Origin: Saccopteryx bilineata
Taxonomy: Eukaryota; Chordata; Mammalia; Chiroptera; Emballonuridae
Direction of reading: 5' to 3'
DNA: 64,000 nt
Assembly: GCF_036850765.1 (NCBI RefSeq)
Contig: NC_089493.1
Coordinates: 127,292,239 to 127,356,238, forward strand
Program-made: the position numbers and the translations under genes
Shown here: positions 22,564-33,578 of the stretch, piece after piece
Numbering within the stretch: position 1 is the first letter of the stretch
Layout of the letters: each line of letters opens with the position of its first letter
The notes under the pieces: model-generated
What the model was told of the DNA's origin: nothing
Database searches by the model: none
What the model saw: the letters and a program-made list of their open reading frames with translations, nothing else

Positions 22564-24526
22564 CTTAGGAAGCAAAAGAAAAACAAAAAAATGGAGAAAA
22601 GAAAAAGACATTACATAAGCCCAAACCAAGAGAATCAAGGGTAATGCTGCCAACTATCTTTTATGAGCACATAAAAGTATATCCAGTGATAGGGATTAAA
22701 GGTGAATGATTTCTTTCCAATTTATTTGAGGAAACTGCACAACAATAACCTTATGATTTGTAAAATACCTTATGATGGGAATAATCTAGGTCTTTTTTAG
22801 GTATTCAAAATATCCTTTTTAGTACTCAAAGTGTTGTGAGTTAACACCATACCAAAACCTTCTATTTTAAAATAAAAGACATTTCAAAAACAATTGGTAT
22901 GGTTTAATTTTTTTTAATGGACTCATTTTTTATCAGGCCTGAAATATAATTAGCATATAGTTGGCAACAATGCAAGAAACACTGATGATCCCCAAAGAGA
23001 AATTTACTCAAAACAATTTACCAAAAATTTAACAATTCTATTTCAAATCTTGAATTAACGACACTTGTAGGATTTCTAACAAGTGTGTCAATGTTGAAAG
23101 AGCAGGAAGAAAGCACCATAAAGCAGGAAAACCCAGCAGCACTCTGTATTTTTAAGTCTAAAAACAAGCTGAAAACTGTACCTCACCACCACTTCTTAGT
23201 AAAGTAAGACAGAATCAACTACTTGTGGGAAAGAGAAAAGAACTCTTCCAAGTAAGGACTAAAGCCCCAGATTAGTGCTACTGAAACAGGGAACCATTCA
23301 AGCAATAGAAGGGACGAGGTGGGGGTGGGGGAGTACAGTACCATAAACAATAGCAACAAATGGATTTAAAAGACAATATAGGTTTCCCAGGTTTGGGGGA
23401 ACTTAAGTGTCATTTACTCAGAGGACATCTCTAGGATATTAAGTTCAAATTTATGTACATTTGCCTTTAAAAAACAAAAGTGAATAGTTAACAACAGGTA
23501 GAGGCAAGTTAAACAATGAACTAAAAGCTCCACTGGTGCATATTTACTATATAATTAAGAAAGAGATACAGTACTATCTATGAATAATTCTTAAAAAATG
23601 TTTTAAAAATAGTTAAACACAAGGCACACTATTCAGAGAGGTTTGCAAAGCATGGTTTAGTCTAACTATAATTTCTTAAACTGGATATATATATCCAGAG
23701 AATTTACATCTACACTTTAGCTAAAGAAATAGAATTTTATGACACCATAACATCAGATAATATACATATTATATAAATACCAGGTTTTAAAAATAAAATG
23801 ATTCTCAAAAGTTTTTTCACATCCATATAATAAAAATGTATTTCCATTACCCAAAATTGACAGCCCATAGTTGCAAATGTTCAATGTTTAAGTTACACAC
23901 TCTAATAAAAATATTCTATTCTCATTATTATCAATAATGCCCCCAACCCCGCAATGGTCTGCTTGGAGAAAGAATGCTTAGACTCATACTAGTCTGCACT
24001 TCACTGGTTAGGGGAAAGTTGACAGACTCATCTGAGGAAAAAATACTTGGTGAGTTCTACTCATACTCCATCCAAATTATAATTTTAAAAAGTTACCACC
24101 AGACTTTCAGGTACTTAAATAGCTAACTTAGTACTGCTAGGCAGAAGTCTTATTATGGTGTTAAAGTGTTTTATATAAAAGTTCAGGATATTAAAGATAC
24201 TAAAATTACCTAGTTTTAAGATCACTCATTACCACAGCCACTGAACTCTCTTTCCTACTTCATCTTGTTGCAATGCCATTTAGATATGAGTAATTTTGTA
24301 TCTGCAACTGTTTTGTGTCACATCATCATGCCTTAAGTTTTCTCTTTTAACTAACATTCTTTCATTTCATTCTGATTTGCCTGCTTTAACTCTTTAGCTA
24401 TTTTAAGCATTATTTTACAAATCATAAAACCTTAAAATTATATTCCTTCTGTTTGCTGTATATACCAACTCCCTATCAAAGTGGTCTGGTTTTCTAGGAT
24501 AGTTTATAAGAACATTTTAAGTAGAG
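22564..24526. other. Intron 5' of exon g, unique-looking
   Basis: About 2 kb of AT-rich intron with no recognised repeat; the longest apparently repeat-free block in the window. Confidence 0.45.
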
Positions 24527-24531
24527 GTTAT

Positions 24532-24826
24532 TGATAGATACATGAATTGACCAGGAATTACAACTGCCCTTTTTCTGTTCCGCTTGGCTGCATGACCCCA
24601 CCCTTAATTGCCTCTGAGATAGAGGGGTTCCATGAAGCTGGTCTATCGTCCCAAGAAAGAGTATGCCGAACATACCAGCACACCCTTGTTTGAGGCTATT
24701 CCCAACCCTATAAAATTTTGCCTCAGTCTGTTTTCAGGGCCCTTCTTCTGGAGAAGTGCCCCGGCAGGTCTTTCTCCTCTAATAAAGCCAGCACACCTGG
24801 AGTTCAAGTGCCGTCTCATTCTTACA
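24532..24826 (+). repeat. Provirus 5' LTR
   Basis: 295 bp starting TGATAG and ending TTACA. TATAAAA at 24709-24715 and polyadenylation signal AATAAA at 24781-24786. It matches the 3' copy over its whole length apart from scattered substitutions and one small indel region. A TGG at 24829-24831 could begin the primer-binding site; the tRNA is not assigned. Confidence 0.88.
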
Positions 24827-25355
24827 TCTGGTATCGACTGGGACAAAGTATCGACTGCCTGGACGATGCCCTTGCCGGCCAAACTTACAACCAGGGAAGC
24901 AGTGGACAGTGGCAGCTCATCCGGGCTAACTCCCTGATTCTGTTCGGCTGTGTGAGCGCGGTTGAGCAACCAGCAGTTTGATCCTGTCCTGAACCCTGCT
25001 GGACCAGGAAAGTAAGAAGTTTCTCCCTCCCCTTTCCCAGTTGGCCTCCAAATTTCTCTCTAAAAGCACCCCTTCCTAGTCGGACGGTTTTGACTTCGGA
25101 CCCCATATCTACAAGTGGTCTGCCTCTACTCCTTTATGGACTTCTACGAAAGTCTAGGCGCGCCTAGCCAGGCCACTCTCCTACGTCCTGGGATCTCGGC
25201 CTTGGGGTGACGATCTCTTGTTTAAGACTCTCTTTCTACAGAGATTTTCTCCTCTCGGAATTATGACTGGAGGCGGGGACGCCCCCTTCTCTCACCAGTC
25301 TCCTTTACTGTGGGCTCCTCCCAGTCCAAACTGTCCAGCCAGACTCCCCTCAGAA

Positions 25356-26250
25356 CATGGGCTCCTCCCAATCTCAGGCCTCAGAGACTACTCCTCTACT
25401 CCTTCGAGATAGTGTGTCATCCACACTCTACTCTCTTGAGGTTCACAGTTTGGGAGGTTTCTACTCCGAGTGGCTAGCTTCTACAGACTTCCTGGAAAGT
25501 CGAGGCTCCTAGCCAGGTTGCTTTCTACTACCATTACAATATCCTAAGAGATCTTGACAACTTTTGTCACCGGACGGGGAAGGCATCAAAGATTCCTTAC
25601 GTGCAAGTCTTTCTCCTCCCTTTGCTCCTGTCCTTACTTTCTGTACTGCTTGTTCTACGCACAGGCCGTTTTCAGCCAGAGAAACCTCACCTAAAACCTC
25701 CACAACTAATCCTTCCTTCTTCGTGGACTCCCAAATCTCTCTCCCTCCTGCCTGACCCCTAGGGGCACCCCTTTCTCGGGAACTCTCTGTAGTCCCTCTG
25801 CAAATCTCTTTTGCTCCAGTCTCTTCCCTCCAGAAAACCCCCTCCCCTCTCTTCGCTGAATCCTCTTTCTTATTAACTTACAAATACCAGTCTATCTTTC
25901 TCCTCCCCTGCTGGCCAGGGGCTCCTCCCCTCTCCACTGTGTTCTTAAATCCCTCCTCCCTCCTTAAAAGCTTTGGCTCCGGCTGCGGTGCCTGTCTCTC
26001 TTCTTCGACCCCTCCCCACTGGCATCAGCTGTATTTTACCCATTTCCCTCTCCCCACCAGCTTACACTACAGCTATGCCCTTCTCCCCCTCATCTTCTCC
26101 CCTCTCTTCAGAGCTCTAGCACTTTAACCTCCTCCTCCTCCTGCAGATTCTGACCCTCCTTCTTTCCATCCAGTTGTTCACTCTGTTCATCTGTATGCTT
26201 TCTGTCTTCCTCTCCTCTATGCTGGCAACTCCCTGCCATCTCAAAAAACT
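25356..26250 (+). pseudogene. Proviral gag relic
   Basis: A start in the context MGSSQSQ at 25356, with glycine at position 2 as for a myristoylated matrix protein, follows a leader of about 530 bp. Beyond that the region is C/T-rich and reads as proline/serine-rich fragments in all frames, with several stops. No zinc-knuckle was recognised. Assignment rests on position and the N-terminal motif. Confidence 0.55.
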
Positions 26251-26452
26251 TAAAAAAGCAGAATTGTTTATTAAGCTATGTGAGTAAGTAATCCACCTTG
26301 TCTCTTTGTTTGTCAGAAAATATCTCTAGTATAATTTTAATTGAAACAAGTAAGGTGTGCTCATTTAAATTCCTTAATTCATAATTTATATATAAAATCT
26401 TTGTTTACTGTATAACTGTATCTGTTTCCAAGGCCTTAAAACAATAATTACC

Positions 26453-26862
26453 GGCCCTGGCCGGTTGGCTCAGCAGTAGAGCATCGGCCTAGCGTGCGGA
26501 GGACAAGGGTTCAATTCCCAGCCAGGGCACACAGGAGAAGCGTCCATTTGCTTCTCCACCCCTCCGCCGCGCCTTCCTCTCTGTCTCTCTCTTCCCCTCC
26601 CGCAGCCAAGGCTACATTGGAGCAAAGATGGCCTGGGTGCTGGGGATGGCTCTGTGGCCTCTACCTCAGGCGCTAGAATGGCTCTGGTCGCAACATGGCG
26701 ACGCCCAGGATGGGCAGAGCATCGCCCCCTGGTGGGCAGAGCGTCGCCCCATGGTGGGCGTGCCGGGTGGATCCCGGTCGGGCGCATGCGGGAGTCTGTC
26801 TGACTGTCTCTCCCTGTTTCCAGCTTCAGAAAAATGCAAAAAAACAAAAACAAAAAAAACAC
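26453..26862 (+). mobile_element. SINE-A inside provirus
   Basis: Full-length copy flanked by AAACAATAATTACC on both sides. Confidence 0.93.
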
Positions 26863-26899
26863 AAACAATAATTACCCAATAATTAAGCCATCAAGGCTT

Positions 26900-28050
26900 A
26901 CTCATCTCCATGGACTCTACCTGCAATACCTCCATCCTTCCTGTTCGAAAACTTTCAGGGGCTTATCGCCTCATACAAGCCTTACATCTAATCAATGAGG
27001 GAATAGTTCCCCTCCATCCAGTAGTCCCTAATCTCTACAAGTTACTGTCACACATTCCCTCAAGAATGCCTTCTTTACCATTCCTCTACACCAGGGGTCC
27101 CCAAACTTTTTACACAGGGGGCCAGTTCACTGTCCCTCAGACCGTTGGAGGGCCGGACTATAAAAAAAAAACTATGAACAAATTCCTATGCACACTGCAC
27201 ATATCTTATTTTAAAGTAAAAAAACAAAACGGGAACAAATACAATATTTAAAATAAAGAACAAGTAAATTTAAATCAACAAACTGACCAATATTTCAATG
27301 GGAACTATGCTCCTCTCACTGACCACCAATGAAAGAGGTGCCCCTTCTGGAAGTGCGGCGGGGGCTGGATAAATGGCCTCAGGGGGCTGCATGCGGCCCA
27401 CGGGCCATAGTTTGGGGACCTCTGCTCTACACCCTGACTCTTACTTTCTGTTTGCCTTTACTTGGACACTAATGCAGCCAAGCAACTTACATTGACTGTC
27501 TTACCCCAGGGGATCAAAACAGCCCACACCTGTTTTGGCAGGCACTAGCTCAGGATTTAGCAGCATGCAATCTCAAAACTAGTCCTTTCTTACAATATGT
27601 AAATAACCTGCTCCTCTGCAGCCCCTTCCTGCCTGCCTCAAGGAGACACACCACCACCCTTTCTTAACTTCCTCACCATGAGGGGATATCCTGTCTTCTC
27701 TACTAAGGCTCAACTTCATTCTCAATCTGTAGTCTATCTAGGCATCGCCTTAATCCTCACCACCTGAAGTCTCACCCTAAATCAAACTCAGACCCTCCAC
27801 AGTTTCAAACCACCTACCACTGCAGATCACATCTTTTCTCTCCTCAGTCTAATAGGCTTCTTTAAACACTGAATTCCCAAATTCGCTCTTAGTCAAGTCC
27901 CTCAGTGAGATCTTCTGAGTATAGCTTTTAAAGTCTATAATGACCAAAGAAGTAACAGAAAAGGCAAATAAGGCCCAAAAGAAGTCAGGAAATACCAGCT
28001 TTTGGCATACACTCTCAAAGGCTCCGGCACCCTAAAGGGCTTCATAGAAT
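26900..28050 (+). pseudogene. Proviral pol relic (reverse transcriptase)
   Basis: 26910-27085 reads as the early part of a gamma-type reverse transcriptase (PVRKLSGAYRL, then VPLHPVVPNLY). After the hAT insertion at 27092-27424 the same gene resumes with a TVLPQGIK block and a YV-N-N sequence where the catalytic YVDD box is expected, so the active-site aspartates are lost. Stops and shifts follow, and nothing like integrase is seen before 28370. Confidence 0.8.
27092..27424. mobile_element. Short hAT element (CAGGGGTCCCCAAACT family), copy 1
   Basis: 333 bp, ends CAGGGGTCCCCAAAC and its complement, with a perfect 8-bp duplication CTCTACAC at 27084-27091 and 27425-27432. The duplication fits nnnTAnnn, the Buster-type consensus. 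Confidence 0.92.
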
Positions 28051-28373
28051 TCCATCAGGGCCCTGCTCCAGAGTGGAAAGAAAGGTCATTGAACTGAAGC
28101 CTGCCTGGCTTCCCAGCCCCACCAGTTGACACATCTGTGCTGTGGAAATAGGGACACGAGAAGGTAAGCTGCCCCCTTGCTCCATGGAGGGAGGGATCAG
28201 TCTCTTCTAGCCCTGCTCCAGCTACCTGTGACCTGACCTTGTCCAGCATGCTGGGAATTGCCACTGAAGGCCCAAGGACATCCTTCATGAGCCTAAGGTA
28301 TTTCTTCCAAGTAGCAGATAGCTAATCTCATTTCTTGTAAACACAAGGGCCATCTACTATGCCTCACTTGAAT

Positions 28374-28417
28374 TTTTTTTTTTTTATTCATTTTAGAGAG
28401 GAGAGAGGGAGAGAGAG

Positions 28418-28471
<54 letters not shown>

Positions 28472-28585
28472 GAGCTGGAAGCATCAACTCCATATGTGCC
28501 TTGACCAGGCAAGCCCAGGGTTTCGAACTGGTGACCTTAGCATTTCCAGGTCGACGCTTTATCTACTGCGCCACCACAGGTCAGG
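28374..28585 (-). mobile_element. SINE-C, antisense, with GA array
   Basis: GA repeat at 28395-28470. The head complement CCACCACAGGTCAGGC is at the right end, with CTTGAAT / CCTGAAT flanks. Confidence 0.88.
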
Positions 28586-28829
28586 CCTGAATATTTGAGT
28601 TTTATTTACCCCTCAAAGATTTGTATCTACTGTGGGTATTGACAGTCTCAGAGTTTGTTACTTTATTTAATGTATAGTATCTCCTTTATTTCTCTTTTCT
28701 CAATGCCCCATGCCTACTGTAAGCTGGGACCAGCTGCTAATTCCAGCTAGAAGCAATGGTCACTAAGACTCTAACTGCAAAGTGTAGAAATGTAACCACC
28801 CTCTCCCTAAGTACTTGCAGGATTTACAG

Positions 28830-29475
28830 CAGGGGTCCCCAAACTACGGCCCGCGGGCCACATGTGGTCCCCTGAGGCCATTTATCCGGCCCCTGCCGCA
28901 CTTCCGGAAGGGTACCTCTTTCATTGGTGGTCAGTGAGAGGAGCATAGTTCCCATTGAAATATTGGTCAGTTTGTTGATTTAAATTTACTTGTTCTTTAT
29001 TTTAAATATTGTATTTGTTCCCGTTTTGTTTTTTTACTTTAAAATAAGATATGTGCAGTGTGCATAGGAATTTGTTCATAGTTTTTTTTTATAGTCTGGC
29101 CTTCCAACAGTCTGAGAGACAGTGAACTGGCCCCCCGCAGTGGATAGAGCGTAGGACTGGGATGCGGAGGACCCAGGTTCGAGACTCCAAGGTCGCCAGC
29201 TTGAGCGCGGGCTCATCTGGTTTGAGCAAAAAGCCCACCAGCTTGAGCCCAAGGTTGCTGGGTCTACTCGGTCTGCTGAAGGCCCGCCCATGGTCAAGGC
29301 ACATATGAGAAAGCAATCAATGAACAACTAAGGTATTGCAACACGCAATGAAAAACTAATGATTGATGCTTCTCATCTCTCTCCGTTCCTGTCTGTCTGT
29401 CCCTGTCTATCCCTCTCTCTGACTCACTCTCTGTCTCTGGGAAAAAAAAAAAAAAAAGAAGTTTGGGGACCCCTG
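28830..29475. mobile_element. Short hAT element (CAGGGGTCCCCAAACT family), copy 2, with SINE
   Basis: Same family as 27092-27424 but in the opposite orientation. Perfect 8-bp duplication ATTTACAG at 28822-28829 and 29476-29483, again nnnTAnnn. Split by a SINE-B at 29137-29460. Confidence 0.92.
29137..29460 (+). mobile_element. SINE-B, 5'-truncated, inside hAT element
   Basis: Starts at CAGTGGATAGAGCG without the usual head and ends in an A-run directly against hAT sequence. Confidence 0.88.
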
Positions 29476-29979
29476 ATTTACAGGTTACTCAGCAAACTGT
29501 TCAAAGACTGTCCAAGAGGCGCTTCCAGCATTACATCACCCAAGGACTGACTTTCACCGTGACCCTGACAACTCCCACTGCTACTAAAGTAGAAAAACAG
29601 CATGCCTTACTCTAACCACAAACCGGAAGCTGGTTGGTCTACATATGGCGAATATATGAAAAACTAAGGACTCTTTTAATCAGACTTGGGGAAAAGGGAA
29701 ACTAGGGAAAAAAAAAAGTCAACTTAACTGTCACTAAAGGTTAAAGATTTTTAAATCAAAGAGTTCTGACTAAAAAAGAATTGTACAGTTTTGATAACAG
29801 ACTGGATAGATGTAAGTTGTAGGTTTATGCAGGTTGTAGGAGGTTTGTACCAAGAAAAAAGAATTTGAACAATCAGAAAACGGGTTTTCAAAGAATGTTT
29901 AATTAGTCACCCTAACTAACAATCCTTTACTCTCTCCACTTATTGGGACGACTCTTTCCTCCACCCTGAGCATCTGGAG

Positions 29980-31530
29980 CTCAGAAACAGAGAAACGAAA
30001 CTGACCCCTTGTCCTTCTATTCTCTATTCACCTCTCAGCCTGCCTCACCCAATCAGGGGCTTTCTACTTGTGTGGGACCAACACCTATATGTGTCTCCCT
30101 ACTAATGAGACAGAAACCTGTACCCTAATCTATCTCACCCCAAGTATCAACCTAATCCTACCTCATGAGCCTCTTTTAACTCCTAGTACATTACCCATCA
30201 ATCTAAGAACCAAATGAGCTGTACAGGTAATCCCTCTTCTTGTTGCTTTAGAAATCTCTACAAAAATAGGTCTAGGTACAGGGGGACTGGCCGCTTCCCT
30301 GTCTTATTCCTACTCTCTCTCTCTCTCTAAAGCCCAGCAAATTTGTAAAAAACAAACTGAGTTATGGAATCAGTGGTTTCGCATAAACTAAGTGTCTTGA
30401 CTATAGCCTTTCATTGGCCCACTCACTCTCCTATTTATTTTTCTAACTTTTGGACCCTGCCTCTTACGTTTGTTCACTAGTTTCTTACAGAACCGCATGT
30501 AGACCACCAATCAGAAAATTGAAAAAATCTACCTAACCCTACATACCAACCCTGAAACCTGCCCTGGCGAAACAGAAAAATCTAAAAGCCTATAAATACA
30601 CCCCTACTCCCAACCTTTCTCATGGCTAGGACTCATCAAGCAGGGCATCCAAGTTCTCAACCTCACTTCTGTATATAACACTTCTCACTGCTTTCTCTGT
30701 GCCTTTCTTAATAAGCCTCCCATCACTGCGGTTCCTTTACCCTACCCACTCAACATCACCAAAAATCCAGACCCTTTTTCTCTTTCTGGAGTTCCTCCCT
30801 TCCAAGAAGACCCTCTCAATTTGCTATGCCAATCGGCCTACCCCACTATGTTAAGACTATCCCAATCAAAACTTCTCTAACCAGCCCTAATGAAACTCAT
30901 TTCTGGTGCAAAGGAACCATTCTAAAAACCTTAAACAACTCTTCCCCCCTCCCTTGTGTCCTGGTAATAGTTGCGCCACAACTAACATATTATGGAGAGG
31001 AAGAATTTTCAAACCAGCTGAGAACAAGCAGGAATAAACGGGCTGCCTTCCTCCTGGTCCTCCTTGGCCTTACCCTTGCCACCTCTATAGCGGCTATAGG
31101 GATAGGCAGGGCTGATTTAGGCCATAGTATATGAACTACTAACCAACTAAAGGCAGGCCTAGAACAGGCCCTTGATAACTTAGCCACCTCTCTAGCCTCC
31201 CTCCAGAGACAACTGACCTCTCTAGCTCAGGTCGCCCTACAAACCAGAGGGCTTTAGACCTACTAACAGCAGAGAAGGACAGTACTTGCCTTTTTCTACA
31301 GGAACAGTGTTGCTACTACATTAACAAGTCTGGCCTGGTCGAGGAGAATATCAACTCTCTCCAAAAACTTCAAGAATGAATCCACAGTGGCCAGGCCTGT
31401 ACTGACCCCTACTCCAAACAATGGTGGAAAAAACCCTTGTTCTCCATGCTAGCGCCAATTATAAGACCAATCCTAATTTTGTGCCTAATTTTAATGCTTG
31501 CCCCCATCTTTATCAAGCCCAGATGAGAGA
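29980..31530 (+). pseudogene. Proviral env relic
   Basis: Surface-subunit-like text appears from about 30030 (a TFYLCGTN-like patch in a shifted frame). The longest surviving frame is 30826-31134, which holds a basic RNKRA site at the expected surface/transmembrane junction followed by a hydrophobic fusion-peptide-like run, then a stop. Downstream, in other frames, are a heptad-like region, the usual disulfide-motif region and a hydrophobic membrane segment near 31460-31515. Multiple stops and shifts make it non-coding; I regard it as a pseudogene and not a captured envelope. Confidence 0.8.
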
Positions 31531-32404
31531 AATCTCTAGGATCACCTACAATCAAATGCTCCTACACTCCTAACCCCAATACCCCAAGGAGCACTTCGCG
31601 AGGGAAATATCAAATAGGAAGGAATAACAGCAGGAAGAAGCTGCTCCTCAGCCCGAGAAGTTCCTTCCTGAATGTTCTCCAAACTCCCTTCCTTTTAAAC
31701 CACACATACTCAGTCCTTCTAACACTTACACCAACAGGTTCCCTGTCTCTAAAAATCTCCACATGTCCTCCCATTCGAGAGGAGCCAGACCAGCACGTCT
31801 CATGAGGCTCATCCAGGAGACCATGTATCACCATGTCACCCTATTCAACTGGCACTCTCAGCAAGCAACTAACAATTATAACCTCACAAGATTTTTTTAA
31901 TTCCTCACTCAGGTTTTCGAAGACATTGCCTGGTTCAGACCTCACAGTATGGAAATTGACAACCTCCTTAACTGGATGGGGGACTGTGCTTGGCAAGGTT
32001 CTTTTCTTGAGTTCTCTCCAAAAGAAACAATAATTTTCCAATTTTTTCTCCTCTTTCTCCTCATCACCCCTCACTATATATTATAAAATAATATATGTAA
32101 CCATGGAGTTGAGAAATGAAATATACATGTATTGACCATGAATTACAACTGCCCTTTTTCTGTTCCACTTGGCTGCCTGACCCCACCCTTAATTACTGGA
32201 TGATTGCCCCTGGGACAAAGGGATTCCAGGAAACTAGTCAATCGCCCCAAGGAAGAGTATTACAGAAAGCTGAACATACCAGCACACCCTTGCTTGAGGC
32301 TATTTCTAACCCTATAAAATTGTGCCTCAGTCTGTTTTGGGGGCCCTTGTTTTGGAGAAGTGCCCCAGCAGGTCTTTCTCTTCTAATAAAGCCAGCACAC
32401 CTGG

Positions 32405-33451
32405 TGTTGGTCAAATAAGTTTTTAAATATGATATATATGTTTGCTCGCTTATAATCTGTACTGGTTGTGGGGGGACAGGCTGTAAGCAGGCAGGATTCT
32501 TATAGCCTAAGGCTTGGGGTTTTTTTGTTGTTGTTGTTGTTTTTTCAGAGACAGAGAGAGTTAGAGAGAGGGATAGATAGGGACAGACAGACAGGAACGG
32601 AGAGAGATAAGAAGCATCAATCATCAGTTTTTCACTGTGACATCTTAGTTGTTCATTGATTGCTTTCTCATATGTGCCTTGACCGCGGGCCTTCAGCAGA
32701 TCGAGTAACCCCTTGCTCGAGCCAGCAACCTTGGGTTCAAGCTGCTGAGCTTTTGCTCAAACCAGATGAGCCCGCACTCAAGCTGACAACCTTGGGGTCT
32801 TGAACCTGGGTCTTCCGCATCCCAGTCGACACTCTATCCACTGCGCCACCACCTAGTCAGGTCTAAGGCTTGGTTTTAGGACTAAGCCTTTCCCACCCTT
32901 TTTGATGTGGGGTGGTGCAATCCCATCATGCCTCGGAAAAGTGACTTTGTATTAGACTTCCCTATTTTGTATATTGGATTAAAGGTTTGGATTTCTACAC
33001 TATAAAGTGGGGCAGACCGGGAGCTTGCTCTCTCTCGGTCTTTCCTGAGATTAGCATTAGAGCAGAGAGAGCAGAGCAGAGAGCAGAGAAGGGCCATGTG
33101 GAGGAGGCCAGGAGAAGCAGCCAAGATGGTGGAGTGCTGAAGGAGAAGCTAGATTGTGCAGAGTTTGTGCAGAGAGAAGGAAGGAGATGAGGAACAGAGG
33201 TGAATGAGACTGGTGACGCTAGAAACCTTTGATTCTAGGAAACTCGGATAAGTCAGTAGCTTTGTGAGCACTGAATGAGGGGGTTTTGGAGCCCAGTGTA
33301 TGTTTTTACTTGCCCGCCGGGTGCAAGCTAGGATTAAAGATGATGGCCCACCAGTTCTTGGCTCCGTTGTTTCTTTACTGACTGTCCAAATCCAATGCAA
33401 ACCTGCATGGGCCAGGCGGCTGTGATGGTGGCCGTGGATACTGGCTTTACA
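32405..33451 (+). repeat. Second-family solo LTR inside the provirus 3' LTR
   Basis: Starts TGTTGG, ends TTACA, and is flanked by CCTGG at 32400-32404 and 33452-33456 (5-bp duplication). It has TATAAAG at 33001-33007 and ATTAAA at 33333-33338, so transcription would run plus. It shares no visible sequence with the host LTR. About 700 bp once the SINE-B at 32527-32862 is removed. A 67-codon open stretch at 32987-33190 is probably chance. Confidence 0.85.
32527..32862 (-). mobile_element. SINE-B inside solo LTR
   Basis: Antisense full-length copy flanked by CTAAGGCTTGG on both sides. The innermost of three nested insertions. Confidence 0.92.
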
Positions 33452-33578
33452 CCTGGAGTTCGAGTGCCGTCTCATTCTTACAGTTATTTTCTAAAGGAAT
33501 CTCATAAACTCTTAAAATAGGTTTAAATAAAACCTACATAGTGTTTGCTTATGTAAGTTCTTGGTCTAGTTTTGATCA

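Larger units (their letters stand above)
24532..33482 (+). mobile_element. Class I (gamma-like) endogenous provirus, degraded
   Basis: Two related LTRs enclose about 7.3 kb, and GTTAT occurs immediately outside both (24527-24531 and 33483-33487), a 5-bp target duplication. Sense orientation is plus, opposite to MYO9A. The interior keeps recognisable gag-leader, reverse transcriptase and envelope segments in the normal order, all with stops and shifts, and appears to lack most of RNase H and integrase. Later insertions: SINE-A 26453, hAT elements 27092 and 28830, SINE-C 28374, SINE-B 29137, and a solo LTR within the 3' LTR. It is a dead, old copy. Confidence 0.9.
32117..33482 (+). repeat. Provirus 3' LTR, split by a solo LTR
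   Basis: Left part 32117-32404 with TATAAAA at 32313-32319 and AATAAA at 32385-32390. The last 26 bp lie at 33457-33482 after the inserted solo LTR and its duplicated CCTGG. About 314 bp once the insert is removed, against 295 bp for the 5' copy. Confidence 0.88.

Noticed and set aside
24632..24981. Overlapping open frames of 87-108 codons at the provirus 5' LTR
   Set aside because: They are spread over the LTR and leader on both strands, and the equivalent 3' LTR frames are different. No domain is visible.
30826..31134. 102-codon open env-like frame as a possible domesticated envelope
   Set aside because: It stops shortly after the fusion-peptide-like segment. The remaining transmembrane part is in other frames with stops, and the upstream surface part is broken as well.
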